The notes beneath the pieces were generated by a model, which saw only the letters and a program-made list of their open reading frames with translations, was not told where the DNA came from and did not search any database. From assembly GCF_024707105.1 (NCBI RefSeq), contig NZ_JANQAJ010000009.1, positions 124,001-188,000 on the forward strand: 64,000 nt of DNA, given 5' to 3'. Below are positions 18,848-27,107 of this stretch, one piece after another. This stretch comes from Devosia ginsengisoli. GTDB taxonomy: Bacteria > Pseudomonadota > Alphaproteobacteria > Rhizobiales > Devosiaceae. Position numbers and translations under genes: made by a program. The stretch's first letter is position 1. Each line of letters begins with the position of its first letter.

Positions 18848-19489
18848 ATGATCCGCACCCTTCTGGCCACTACGGCCCTCGCTGCGCTGCTCGCCACCGG
18901 CGCCATCGCCCAGGACGCCGCGCCTGCCGATCCGGCTGCGCCCGCCACCGAGGCACCCGCCGATCCTGCTGCGCCGGCCGAACCTGCCGCGCCGGCTGAG
19001 CCCGCCGCTCCCGCCGCCACAGACGTTGCCCCCGCCGGTGATGTCGAATCCGGCGCCGTGGAAGAGACCGAGGTCAACGAACCCTGGGATTTGTCGGCTG
19101 GCTATATCGCCGCTGATACCGACAATCTCGGCTCGCGCCTGATCGGCCAGCCGGTCTATTCCAGCGCCGGTGACGATGCCGAGGAAATCGGCTCGATTTC
19201 CGACCTGGTCTTCGATGAAAACGGCCAGATCACCGCTGTCATCATCGGTGTTGGCGGCTTCCTCGGCATCGGCGAAAAGGCCGTTGCGGTGGACTTCCAG
19301 TCGCTCGAATTCACCCTGGCTGCCGACAATACCGAACGCTGGGTCCTGCCCACGACGGCCGATGCCCTGACTGCCGCCCCGGACTTTGTCTGGGAGGAGG
19401 ATGAGCCGGTCGATGTGACTACCGACCCGGCCATGGCCCCGGCCGATCCCATGGCACCGGTCGAACCGGCTGCCCCGGCAACCAACTGA
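18848..19489 (+). CDS. Exported PRC-barrel domain protein, 213 aa
   Basis: The product has a signal peptide (MIRTLLATTALAALLATGAIAQ), then about 45 residues of Ala/Pro/Glu repeats (DPAAPA, EPAAPA) likely to be a flexible linker. A PRC-barrel follows, with LIGQPVYSSAGDDAEEIGSISDLVFDENG and VIIGVGGFLGIGEKAVAVDF, and the tail is again Pro/Ala-rich. PRC-barrels are small beta domains for protein contacts; in exported alphaproteobacterial proteins their role is unknown. The start at 18848 has GGAG upstream; an ATG four codons earlier lies in that ribosome site. Preceded by an EcfG-type promoter and followed by a related gene. Confidence 0.85.
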   Translation: MIRTLLATTALAALLATGAIAQDAAPADPAAPATEAPADPAAPAEPAAPAEPAAPAATDVAPAGDVESGAVEETEVNEPWDLSAGYIAADTDNLGSRLIGQPVYSSAGDDAEEIGSISDLVFDENGQITAVIIGVGGFLGIGEKAVAVDFQSLEFTLAADNTERWVLPTTADALTAAPDFVWEEDEPVDVTTDPAMAPADPMAPVEPAAPATN

Positions 19490-19511
19490 TCCCTCGCGGA
19501 TTATTTCTAGG

Positions 19512-19540
19512 AGGGCCGGCCTGCGGGCCGGCCCTTTGCG
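19512..19540 (+). terminator. Hairpin between the two PRC-barrel genes
   Basis: Perfect arms AGGGCCGGCC and GGCCGGCCCT with a four-base loop; the following T-run is weak (TTTGCG), so it may be an attenuator rather than a full stop before the next gene. Confidence 0.6.
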
Positions 19541-19555
19541 TCACAGGAGATCGAT

Positions 19556-20479
19556 ATGCTGCGTCCGTTTTTCACCGCCTCGACAATGGCCTTGTTGTTT
19601 TCGGTGCCGGCCCTGGGCCAGGCGCCCGTCACGGTTGCCCCAAGCGAGCTTGAACAGAGTGGATTGACGCCCCCCACGCTGCTCTCGGAAGGCTATACGA
19701 CTGGCGGCGAAGACGTGCTGGTGACCACCTTGCTGGGTGAAACCGTCTACGCCGCGGTAGAAGACCCGGCCGAAGAAATCGGCACGATTACCGATATGGT
19801 CGTCACCTCAGGGCTGGGCATTTCCGCCGTGGTCATCAGTGTCGGCGGCTTTCTGGGTATCGGCGAAAAGGAAGTCGCGGTCGATTTTGCCCAGCTCGAA
19901 TGGGCCACCCGCCAGGACGGCTCCCGCCGCTGGGTGCTGGCCACCACCGCGGACGCCCTGTCCACCGCGCCCGCCTTCATCTGGTCCGACAGCGAGGAGG
20001 CGACCGGCCAGCCGGCGCTAACCCCGCAGCAGGAGGAAGATCAACTGGTCGATGGCGACCCCAATGACACCACCATCGATCCCGCCCTCACCACCGACCA
20101 GCCCGAACGACAGACCATCACCACGCCGCTGGATCGCGAAGGCCTCAGCCCATTCGACGAGACCGGCCTGACCGCGGACGAGCTGCGCGGTATCGCCGTC
20201 TATGGCATCAATGACGAGCAGATCGGCGCCATCAGCGACGTCCTCATCGACCCCGATGGCGGGTTCGACGCCGTCATCGTCGATGTCGGTGGCTTCCTGG
20301 GCCTCGGCGCCAGGCCGGTCGCCGTCGCCTCCGACAACCTGGTGTTCTCGGCCGACACCTTCGGCAATCGGTACCTGTTCCTCAACACCACCCGCGAACA
20401 GCTCGAAAGCCAGCCGGCCTACGATCCGGCCACCTATGCCGCGGAGCGGCAAAGCCAGCGCACCATCATCACGCCCTAA
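19556..20479 (+). CDS. Exported protein with two PRC-barrel domains, 307 aa
   Basis: A signal peptide (MLRPFFTASTMALLFSVPALGQ) is followed by a first PRC-barrel at about residues 55-140 (VVISVGGFLGIGEKEVAVDF). An acidic, Gln/Thr-rich linker leads to a second PRC-barrel at about 205-290 (VIVDVGGFLGLGARPVAVAS). The repeated signature VGGFLG-I/L-G is shared with the gene upstream, so the three domains come from duplication. AGGAGAT lies just before the ATG. It is probably periplasmic. It may be read from the upstream stress promoter through the intervening hairpin. Confidence 0.85.
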   Translation: MLRPFFTASTMALLFSVPALGQAPVTVAPSELEQSGLTPPTLLSEGYTTGGEDVLVTTLLGETVYAAVEDPAEEIGTITDMVVTSGLGISAVVISVGGFLGIGEKEVAVDFAQLEWATRQDGSRRWVLATTADALSTAPAFIWSDSEEATGQPALTPQQEEDQLVDGDPNDTTIDPALTTDQPERQTITTPLDREGLSPFDETGLTADELRGIAVYGINDEQIGAISDVLIDPDGGFDAVIVDVGGFLGLGARPVAVASDNLVFSADTFGNRYLFLNTTREQLESQPAYDPATYAAERQSQRTIITP

Positions 20480-20482
20480 ACA

Positions 20483-20512
20483 AAAGGCCCGCGTCAGCGG
20501 GCCTTTCAAAAA
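20483..20512. terminator. Bidirectional terminator between PRC-barrel gene and fliJ
   Basis: Perfect arms AAAGGCCCGC and GCGGGCCTTT around the loop GTCA, with A-rich sequence on one side and a T-tract on the other, sited between convergent genes. Confidence 0.8.
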
Positions 20513-20527
20513 TCCTGTTGCCGGACC

Positions 20528-20941
20528 TTACTGCCGCGAAAAGCGCAGCCGGCCGATCTCGTCATATTCGGCCTGTTCCACCTTGAGCTGCTCGGCCGCT
20601 TCGCGCTGATGCTCGCGCTGATCCAGCAGTTCGACCTTTTTCAGGTCTTCGAGCGCTTCGGCCAGGCCATCCTGGGCGGCTTCGAGCTTGCTCTTCATGT
20701 CATTGGCGGAATTGAGCAGGTTGTCGCGCCGGGTCAGCGCGGCCTTGGCAAAGGTCGAATAGGCGAAATGCGCCACATCGGAAATGCCGGTCTTGGTGTG
20801 CTCGATTTCGATCTGCTGGTCGAGTTCGGACGCCATGCGCTCGAAATCGGCAATCATCATCTCGATCTGCGCAACCTGACGGCGCTTCTCGTCCACCTGG
20901 AACTTTTTGAGCCGAATGAGGCTCTCGCTGCGCGATTTCAA
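20528..20941 (-). CDS. fliJ: Flagellar export chaperone FliJ
   Basis: FliJ is a small coiled-coil protein that binds the export gate and inserts into the FliI hexamer like the gamma subunit of F1-ATPase. The 137-residue product is almost entirely charged helix with the family start KSRSESLIRLKKFQVDEKRRQVAQIE and no other domain. It lies 52 bases downstream of fliI on the same strand, the usual partner order. The call rests on position plus the N-terminal pattern. Confidence 0.9.
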   Translation of the reverse strand: MKSRSESLIRLKKFQVDEKRRQVAQIEMMIADFERMASELDQQIEIEHTKTGISDVAHFAYSTFAKAALTRRDNLLNSANDMKSKLEAAQDGLAEALEDLKKVELLDQREHQREAAEQLKVEQAEYDEIGRLRFSRQ

Positions 20942-20993
20942 GACCTGTACTCCTTACACATCAAGTCAGTTCCGGGATCAACACACGATCCCA

Positions 20994-22322
20994 TCAGTCT
21001 GCCGCACCCGCCTCGGCCACGATCGCTTCGAGCATTTCATAGCCCTCGGCGATACCGGTCGTTTCTTCCCGCTCCTGCCCGAGAAAAGCCTCGAGCGCGG
21101 GATAGATGGCGATCGCGCGGTCCACTTTCGGATCTGACCCTTTCCGGTAAGCCCCCAGCCGGATCAGTTCCTCCATGTCCGAATAGATGGACATGAGCTC
21201 TCGCGCCTTGACCAGGACCGGCCGGAAATCGACCGGAACGCACCCTGGCATGGTGCGCGAGATGGACCGGAGCACATTGACCGCCGGGTAACGTCCCCGC
21301 TCGGCAATTCCGCGCTCCATCACGATGTGCCCATCAAGAATGCCGCGCACGGCATCCGCAATGGGCTCATTGTGATCATCACCTTCCACCAAAACGGTAA
21401 ATAGACCGGTAATGGAACCTGTCGTCGGCGTTCCCGGTCCGGCGCGTTCGAGCAGGCGCGGCAGTTCGGTGAATACGGTGGGCGGGTAGCCCTTGGCGGT
21501 CGGGGGTTCGCCAATGGCCAGGCCGATCTCGCGCTGCGCCATGGCAAAGCGGGTGAGACTGTCCATCATGCAGAGCACGCGCTTGCCCTGGTCGCGGAAA
21601 TACTCCGATAGCGCCAGGCTCATATAGGCGGCCTGCCGTCGCATCAGCGCCGCCTCGTCCGATGTCGCCACCACCACCACCGCCCGGCGCAGGCCTTCCT
21701 CGCCCAGATATTCCTGGATGAATTCATGCACTTCACGGCCGCGTTCGCCGATGAGGCCGATGACGGTCACATCCACATTGGTATTGCGCGCCAGCATGGA
21801 CATGAGCACGGACTTGCCGACGCCCGAGCCGGCAAAGATGCCCAGCCGCTGCCCCTCGCAGACCGTGGTAAAGGTATTGAGGCACCGCACGCCCAGATCC
21901 AGCGGATCGCCCACCCGCACCCGGTCATGCGCCAGCAGCGGGTTCTGCCGCAGCGGATAAGGCGTGGCGCCGCGCGGCAGCGGGCCCTTGCCGTCGATCG
22001 GCTCGCCATTGGCATTGATGACGCGGCCCAGCCAGCCTTCGGAGGGAAAGGCCGCCCCGTCATGGCGCTGGAACACCGCCTTGCAGCCCAGCCGCACGCC
22101 CGAGAGCTGCCCGAACGGCAGGCAGAGCGCGTGCCCATCCTTGAAGCCGATGATTTCGGCAGCCAGCAGGTCTTCGTTGACCGTCTCGATCTGCACGCGC
22201 CCGCCCACGCGCAGTTCGCGCACCGGCCCGACGATTTCGATCAACAGGCCCTGCACCGACTTGACGCGGCCGAACACCTCAATGTCGTCGATCGCCTCGA
22301 TAGCCGATATCAGCGCTTTCAT
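20994..22322 (-). CDS. fliI: Flagellum-specific ATP synthase FliI
   Basis: FliI is the hexameric ATPase that helps unfold and deliver flagellar export substrates. From the ATG at 22322 the product is 442 aa: an F1-like N-terminal barrel, Walker A AGSGVGKS at about 164-171, Walker [27 protein letters not shown], and the family's C-terminal region ([33 protein letters not shown]). The open frame runs 58 codons further upstream through the regulatory region, but that part lacks similarity. Divergent from ctrA, with a CtrA-like box about 80 bases upstream. Confidence 0.95.
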   Translation of the reverse strand: MKALISAIEAIDDIEVFGRVKSVQGLLIEIVGPVRELRVGGRVQIETVNEDLLAAEIIGFKDGHALCLPFGQLSGVRLGCKAVFQRHDGAAFPSEGWLGRVINANGEPIDGKGPLPRGATPYPLRQNPLLAHDRVRVGDPLDLGVRCLNTFTTVCEGQRLGIFAGSGVGKSVLMSMLARNTNVDVTVIGLIGERGREVHEFIQEYLGEEGLRRAVVVVATSDEAALMRRQAAYMSLALSEYFRDQGKRVLCMMDSLTRFAMAQREIGLAIGEPPTAKGYPPTVFTELPRLLERAGPGTPTTGSITGLFTVLVEGDDHNEPIADAVRGILDGHIVMERGIAERGRYPAVNVLRSISRTMPGCVPVDFRPVLVKARELMSIYSDMEELIRLGAYRKGSDPKVDRAIAIYPALEAFLGQEREETTGIAEGYEMLEAIVAEAGAAD

Positions 22323-22373
22323 CGGTAACCTATCCCCATTGGCGGGATCGCAATTATGGTTTCCGCGCCGGTC

Positions 22374-22752
22374 GAATCGCGTTGAACCACGAATCACATC
22401 GTAACCGATCGTTAAGCAAAAGGCGCTATTTGAGGGGTTGGGCCGGTCTGTCCGCAGCATTGCGTCGACTTCCCGCCAAACCCCTGACATAGCCACGATT
22501 GCTTGAGTCGAAAGAGTCGGTTGAAACGGCTTCTTAAACCATTTTCTTAAGAAAAATTGATAAGATTAACCTTTAAATTTCAATGACTTAGACTAAATTC
22601 ATCCTAACGCCGTTTGCGTATTGCCGAACCGAATTAAACTTTGTTAACTATTTGGGCTTAGGGTTCAGTCATATCCAGTAGGGTTGGAGTGAGAAGAGCG
22701 TCCTGGTCGCTCCTCACGGGTTCCAGCAGGAACGAATGGCAAGGGGAATATA
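22374..22752 (+). promoter_or_regulatory. ctrA/fliI control region with GANTC cluster and CtrA-like sites
   Basis: A gene-free region of about 430 bases between divergent fliI and ctrA, AT-rich towards ctrA. It contains four GANTC sites (22374, 22391, 22505, 22514), the target of the cell-cycle methylase CcrM. It also contains a CTAA-N7-CTAA pair at 22593-22607 and TTAA-N6-TTAA at 22634-22647, resembling CtrA half sites. In Caulobacter ctrA is autoregulated and its P1 promoter is sensitive to GANTC methylation. An AAGGGGA ribosome site precedes the ctrA ATG. Exact promoters cannot be assigned by eye. Confidence 0.5.
22401..22415 (-). promoter_or_regulatory. CtrA-like box upstream of fliI (TTAA-N7-TTAC)
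   Basis: Read on the minus strand, TTAA and TTAC are separated by seven bases, one mismatch from consensus, 79 bases before the fliI start. A GANTC methylation site (GAATC, 22391-22395) lies beside it. Function inferred. Confidence 0.45.
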
Positions 22753-23460
22753 ATGCGGGTACTCCTTATTGAGGACGACAGCGCGACAGCGCAGAGCATC
22801 GAACTGATGCTCAAGTCCGAAAGTTTCAACGTCTACACCACCGATCTCGGTGAAGAGGGCGTCGATCTCGGCAAACTCTACGATTACGACATCATCCTTC
22901 TCGACCTGAACCTGCCCGACATGAGCGGCTACGAGGTGCTCCGCACCCTGCGCGTCGCCAAGGTTCAGACACCGATTCTCATTCTATCCGGTCTTGCCGG
23001 CATCGAGGATAAGGTTCGTGGCCTCGGCTTCGGTGCCGACGACTACATGACCAAGCCGTTCCACAAGGACGAACTCGTGGCCCGCATCCACGCCATCGTC
23101 CGCCGGTCCAAGGGCCATGCCCAGTCGGTCATCTCGACGGGCGACCTCACGGTCAACCTGGATACCAAGACGGTCGAAGTGCAGACCCAGCGGGTGCACC
23201 TCACCGGCAAGGAATACCAGATGCTCGAGCTGCTCTCCCTCCGCAAGGGGACCACGCTCACCAAGGAAATGTTCCTCAACCATCTCTATGGCGGCATGGA
23301 CGAACCCGAGCTCAAGATCATCGACGTGTTCATCTGCAAGCTTCGCAAGAAGCTCAGCGTGGCCACCGGTGGCAAGAACTACATCGAGACCGTCTGGGGT
23401 CGCGGCTATGTGCTGCGCGAGCCCGACGAGAGCGAAGTCTACAACGAAAACGTCGCCTGA
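22753..23460 (+). CDS. ctrA: Cell-cycle master response regulator CtrA
   Basis: CtrA is the OmpR-type regulator that controls flagellar, division and envelope genes and, in some species, replication origin firing. The 235-residue protein has a receiver domain with acidic pair E7-D8-D9, phospho-acceptor Asp51 ([11 protein letters not shown]) and Lys101 (DYMTKPF). The winged-helix domain contains [17 protein letters not shown] and [15 protein letters not shown]. Both regions are nearly invariant in alphaproteobacteria. The C-terminus ends ENVA; Caulobacter CtrA ends in Ala-Ala, part of its ClpXP degron, so proteolysis signals may differ. chpT lies 3 kb downstream. Confidence 0.98.
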   Translation: MRVLLIEDDSATAQSIELMLKSESFNVYTTDLGEEGVDLGKLYDYDIILLDLNLPDMSGYEVLRTLRVAKVQTPILILSGLAGIEDKVRGLGFGADDYMTKPFHKDELVARIHAIVRRSKGHAQSVISTGDLTVNLDTKTVEVQTQRVHLTGKEYQMLELLSLRKGTTLTKEMFLNHLYGGMDEPELKIIDVFICKLRKKLSVATGGKNYIETVWGRGYVLREPDESEVYNENVA

Positions 23461-23484
23461 TCCGTCAGGCTCCACCGTCACAAG

Positions 23485-23513
23485 ACCCCGCGACATCGTT
23501 GCGGGGTTTTTTT
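23485..23513 (+). terminator. Rho-independent terminator after ctrA
   Basis: Stem ACCCCGC / GCGGGGT with a nine-base loop followed by a T-run of seven, 25 bases after the ctrA stop. Textbook structure. Confidence 0.9.
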
Positions 23514-23587
23514 GTTTTGGCCCCATAGACTTATGCGGCTTCCGATCACGCCAAACGCGAAACGCACGAAAAATCCTCCACCCGATT

Positions 23588-23614
23588 TGTCGAAGCCGGC
23601 CCGCATCGCTCGTC
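23588..23614 (+). promoter_or_regulatory. Putative ECF42-type promoter upstream of the hydrolase/ECF42 unit
   Basis: TGTCGA at 23588-23593 and CGTC at 23611-23614 are 17 bases apart. These match the -35 (TGTCGA) and -10 (CGA/TC-type) elements described for ECF42 sigma factors. The site lies between the ctrA terminator and the hydrolase ATG, about 50 bases before it. The ECF42 gene itself is the second gene of the unit, so autoregulation is plausible. Confidence 0.45.
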
Positions 23615-23665
23615 GTCAGGTCAGAAGCGCAGTTGGACGCTGCGCCCCACCCGAGGAGACGACCC

Positions 23666-24532
23666 ATGTTCCGCACCGCAATCATTGCCGGAGCCCTGCT
23701 GATGACCACCACCGCATTCGCCCAATCCGAGCCTGTCGGCGCCACTGTCGAAGTCAACGGCATGCAGATGTATTACGAAGTGTCCGGCGAGGGTGACCCG
23801 CTGGTCGTGCTGCACGGCGCCTATATGAACATCCCGTCCATGGGCGAGATCGTTCCCAGGCTCGCCGAGACGCACAAGGTTTATGTCCTTGAATTCCAGG
23901 GCCATGGCCGCACCACCGATATCGACCGCCCCATCACCTATCCCAACCTGGCCAGTGACGTCGCCGCCTTCATGGACGAAGTGGGCCTCGAAAAGGCCGA
24001 CGTGTTCGGCTATTCCATGGGCGCCGCCACGGGCCTGCGGCTGGCCATCGACCATCCTGAAAAGGTCGATCAGCTTGTCGCGGCTTCAGTTGCCTACGAT
24101 GCCACGGGCTGGCAGCAGGCCTTCCAGGACTTCATCCCGCAGATGGTGCCGGAAATGTTCGTCGGCACGCCAATGGAAGACGAGTGGAAGAAGCTGGCCG
24201 CCAATCCCGACGGCTTCCCGGCCCTGGTCGACAAGCTCATCGCGCTCGAAAAAGAGCCGATGGCTTGGGAAGACGAGGTCAAGGCGCTTAACACCCCGAT
24301 ACTGATCATCGCCGGCGATGCCGACGTGTCGACGCTGGAGCACAACCTGGCGCTGTTCCGCCTGCTGGGTGGCGGTGTAATGGGCGATATGGGCGTGCCC
24401 CTGCCCGCCTCGCGCTTCGCTGTGCTGCCCGCCACGTCGCACACCGCCGTCATCGGCCAGACCGACCTGCTCTATGGCTTTATCGAGCCCTTCCTGCAGG
24501 GCGAGACGCCAGTCGGCTTCATGGGCGAATAG
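23666..24532 (+). CDS. Exported alpha/beta hydrolase
   Basis: A 288-residue protein with a cleavable signal peptide (MFRTAIIAGALLMTTTAFAQ) and a complete alpha/beta-hydrolase domain. It has the oxyanion-region HG (VVLHGAYMN), nucleophile elbow GYSMGAA, the acid near IAGDADV, and a His near LPATSHTAV. The signal peptide makes it likely periplasmic, which is less common for this fold. The open frame extends far upstream through the ctrA tail in another frame, but the ATG after GAGGAGA is clearly right. It is followed after 50 bases by the ECF42 sigma gene. Substrate unknown. Confidence 0.85.
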   Translation: MFRTAIIAGALLMTTTAFAQSEPVGATVEVNGMQMYYEVSGEGDPLVVLHGAYMNIPSMGEIVPRLAETHKVYVLEFQGHGRTTDIDRPITYPNLASDVAAFMDEVGLEKADVFGYSMGAATGLRLAIDHPEKVDQLVAASVAYDATGWQQAFQDFIPQMVPEMFVGTPMEDEWKKLAANPDGFPALVDKLIALEKEPMAWEDEVKALNTPILIIAGDADVSTLEHNLALFRLLGGGVMGDMGVPLPASRFAVLPATSHTAVIGQTDLLYGFIEPFLQGETPVGFMGE

Positions 24533-24582
24533 CTGTACGAAGCAGTTGCGGGGGACGGCCGATGCTGGTTTCATCCCCCGCC

Positions 24583-25845
24583 ATGACGACCGAGTCCGAA
24601 ACCCACCGCGCGATAAACACCGTCTGGAAAATCGAGCAGCCCCGCCTGATAGCGGGGCTGACGCGCATGGTCCGCGACATCTCGCTGGCCGAGGAACTGG
24701 CGCAGGATGCGCTGATCATCGCGCTCAGGACCTGGCCGGAATCCGGCGTGCCGCGCAATCCGGGCGCCTGGCTGATGCAGACCGCCAAGCGCCGCGCCAT
24801 CGACTATTTCCGCCATCGCAAGATGGCCGCCACCAAGCTGGAAGAGGTCGGCCGCACCATCGAGGACGATGCGCCCGACCATGAGGCCGAGATCATCGAG
24901 GCGATGGACGACGATGTCGGCGATGACCTGCTGCGGCTGATCTTCACCTCCTGCCACCCCATCCTGCCGGCGGAATCGCGGGTGGCGCTGACCCTGCGCC
25001 TGCTGGGCGGCCTCACCACCGAAGAGATTGCCCGCGCCTTCCTCGCGGCCGAACCGACGATCGGCCAGCGCATCGTGCGGGCCAAGAAGGCCATTGCCGA
25101 TGCCGGCATTCCCTTCGAAGTGCCGCGTGGCGAGGAACGCCAGGAGCGGCTGAGTTCGGTGCTGGGCGTACTCTATCTCATCTTCAACGAGGGCTATTCG
25201 GCCACGGCCGGGGACGACCTGATCCGCCCGCAGCTCTGCGAGGAAGCGCTGCGCCTCGGCCGTATCCTGGCGCGGCTGTCGCCTGACGATTCCGAGGTCC
25301 ATGCCCTTGTGGCGCTTATGGAAATCCAGGCCTCGCGCACCAGTGCCCGCACCAACAAGCAGGGCGAGCCGGTGCTGCTGCTCGACCAGGATCGCTCGCG
25401 CTGGGACCAGTTGCTGATCCGTCGCGGGCTGGCGGCGCTCGACCGCGCCATCGCCCTGGGCGGCGAGAATGCGCCCTATGCATTGCAGGCCGCCATCGCC
25501 GCCTGCCATGCCCGTGCGCGCAAGGGCGCCGACACGGATTGGGCAAGGATTTCAGCGCTTTACGCAACATTGGCCCAGGTGGCGCCATCGCCGGTGATCG
25601 AGCTCAACCGCGCGGTCGCGGTATCCATGGCCGACGGGCCGGCAGCGGCGCTGGTGCTGATCGACGCCATCAAGGACAATCCGGCGCTGAAGAATTACCA
25701 CCTGCTCTATGGCGTGCGCGGCGACATGCTCAGCAAGCTGGGCCGGCACACCGAAGCCATGCTCGAATTCCGCCGCGCGGCAGAACTGACCCGCAACGAG
25801 CGCGAAAAGGCCTATCTGCTCGGCCGCGCCGATGAAGCGGTCTAG
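24583..25845 (+). CDS. ECF RNA polymerase sigma factor, ECF42 group
   Basis: A sigma-70-family factor of about 420 aa, twice the size of a plain ECF factor. The sigma-2 region has RLIAGLTRMVRDISLAEELAQDAL and NPGAWLMQTAKRRAIDYFR; the sigma-4 region has LPAESRVALTLRLLGGLTTEEIARAF. A long C-terminal extension (about residues 180-420) contains LGVLYLIFNEGYSAT and tetratricopeptide-like helices (VIELNRAVAVSMADGPAAAL), the hallmark of ECF42. These factors have no anti-sigma; the C-terminal domain controls them. They normally sit beside DGPF/YCII-domain genes, none of which is seen here. The ATG at 24583 is preferred to one seven codons earlier. Confidence 0.9.
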   Translation: MTTESETHRAINTVWKIEQPRLIAGLTRMVRDISLAEELAQDALIIALRTWPESGVPRNPGAWLMQTAKRRAIDYFRHRKMAATKLEEVGRTIEDDAPDHEAEIIEAMDDDVGDDLLRLIFTSCHPILPAESRVALTLRLLGGLTTEEIARAFLAAEPTIGQRIVRAKKAIADAGIPFEVPRGEERQERLSSVLGVLYLIFNEGYSATAGDDLIRPQLCEEALRLGRILARLSPDDSEVHALVALMEIQASRTSARTNKQGEPVLLLDQDRSRWDQLLIRRGLAALDRAIALGGENAPYALQAAIAACHARARKGADTDWARISALYATLAQVAPSPVIELNRAVAVSMADGPAAALVLIDAIKDNPALKNYHLLYGVRGDMLSKLGRHTEAMLEFRRAAELTRNEREKAYLLGRADEAV

Positions 25846-25889
25846 GTCGCGGCGCCATTATGCGCCTGCGGCGTCAGCATGGGGATAAG

Positions 25890-26261
25890 TCAGGCGGCGA
25901 GTGACGCGCCGGGATCGAACTTGGCTTCGAGAATGGCGCGATCGAAGGGCTTCATCATGTAGTCACTGGCGCCGGCCTTGAGCGCCAGCGCGATGGCGCC
26001 GATGTCGTTTTCGACCGTGCAATAGACCACGTGCGGCTTCTCGCCACCGACGTAAGCCCTTAGCAGCTTCAGGAATTCCAGCCCGCTCATGATCGGCATG
26101 TTCCAGTCGAGCAGGATCGCGTCCGGCATTTCCTGGCGGCATTTGTCGAAGGCATCCTGCCCGTCTTCGGCTTCCTCGACGATGTAGTCCATGTCTTCGA
26201 GAATGCGGCGCGCGACTTTCCGCACCACGCTCGAATCATCGACGATCAGGCAGGATTTCAT
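25890..26261 (-). CDS. Single-domain response regulator, CheY-like
   Basis: A 123-residue receiver domain without output domain. Acidic pair D8-D9 (CLIVDDSSVVRKVARRIL), phospho-acceptor Asp52 (ILLDWNMPIMSG), switch Thr82 and Lys104 (DYMMKPFD) are all present. It should act by protein contact, like CheY or DivK. The sequence is that of the CheY-like protein often found next to chpT in Hyphomicrobiales, and here chpT is the next gene upstream. Whether it speaks to chemotaxis, to ChpT or to PleC/DivJ-type kinases cannot be read from sequence. The start at 26261 is preferred over an ATG eight codons earlier. Confidence 0.9.
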   Translation of the reverse strand: MKSCLIVDDSSVVRKVARRILEDMDYIVEEAEDGQDAFDKCRQEMPDAILLDWNMPIMSGLEFLKLLRAYVGGEKPHVVYCTVENDIGAIALALKAGASDYMMKPFDRAILEAKFDPGASLAA

Positions 26262-26364
26262 TGCCAGAAGGCTCCGCAGGGGCAAACGCTCGCCCCGATT
26301 ATGCGGTCACACTTCCTAGGAATTCGTTAGCGTACTGCTAACATTGACGTGGAACACGCGTGAC

Positions 26365-27033
26365 TCAGGCCGCTGCCGGTTTGGGCGTGGCGGTGAGGAA
26401 GAACATGTCGTTCTCGAGCCCGATATCGACCTCCATATCGGTCATGCGGGCCAGCAGGCCCGTATAGAAGGGCTGGATGCCCCGCGCATCGACAAAGCCC
26501 TCTTCCGGCGTGCCGGCGAGCAGGCCGGCCGAGCCTGATGGCACCAGCGTCTTCTGCCGCTTTTCGGGATCGCTTTTCGAAGTGAACTCGAACTTCTCAT
26601 TGCCGGCATCGCCGGTGATGGAGGCCGTCACCACCCCGCCACGCGGCACCGACATGGCCGCAATCAGCAGCAGGTTCATGAACAGCTTGGCCTTGTGCTT
26701 GGGCAGCAGGATCAGCGGCACATTCCATTCGAGGTCGGCCTTTTCGATCTCGAACAGGATGCGCGCCACGCGCTCGCATTCGCGCGTGTCGATATCGGTG
26801 CCCGAGGTCGAGGAGGCGCCATAGGCCAGCCGCGCGAATTCGAGCTTGGCACGGCTCTGCCTGGCAGCACTGGCGATGAGGTCGCGCGCGCCTTCGGCCA
26901 TCTCGGTCTGATTGGGATCAGCAAGCACTTCGAGCCCGTTGCCGATGGCCCCGATGGGATTGATCAGGTCATGGCAGACCCTGGAGCACAGCATGGCCGC
27001 CAGGTCGGTTGCCTTGAGCTCGATGATGTCCAT
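26365..27033 (-). CDS. chpT: Histidine phosphotransferase ChpT
   Basis: ChpT passes phosphate from the hybrid kinase CckA to CtrA and CpdR. The 222-residue protein shows the ChpT/DHp signature LCSRVCHDLINPIGAIGNGLEVL with the phospho-accepting His at about position 21. A degenerate ATPase-like domain that does not bind ATP follows (KAKLFMNLLLIAAMSVPRGG and the C-terminal part). The length is normal. It lies with the CheY-like gene and 3 kb from ctrA, so the last step of the phosphorelay is complete here; cckA and cpdR are not in the window. Confidence 0.95.
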   Translation of the reverse strand: MDIIELKATDLAAMLCSRVCHDLINPIGAIGNGLEVLADPNQTEMAEGARDLIASAARQSRAKLEFARLAYGASSTSGTDIDTRECERVARILFEIEKADLEWNVPLILLPKHKAKLFMNLLLIAAMSVPRGGVVTASITGDAGNEKFEFTSKSDPEKRQKTLVPSGSAGLLAGTPEEGFVDARGIQPFYTGLLARMTDMEVDIGLENDMFFLTATPKPAAA

Positions 27034-27107
27034 CCGTGGGTCTCCGTAAGAATCAGTTCCGCCGACATTAGAGGGTGATCGGTAAAAATGGACAGATGAT
27101 TTACGCC

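Noticed and set aside
23117..23665. N-terminal extension of the alpha/beta hydrolase into ctrA
   Set aside because: It runs out of frame through ctrA and its terminator; the signal peptide and ribosome site fix the start at 23666.
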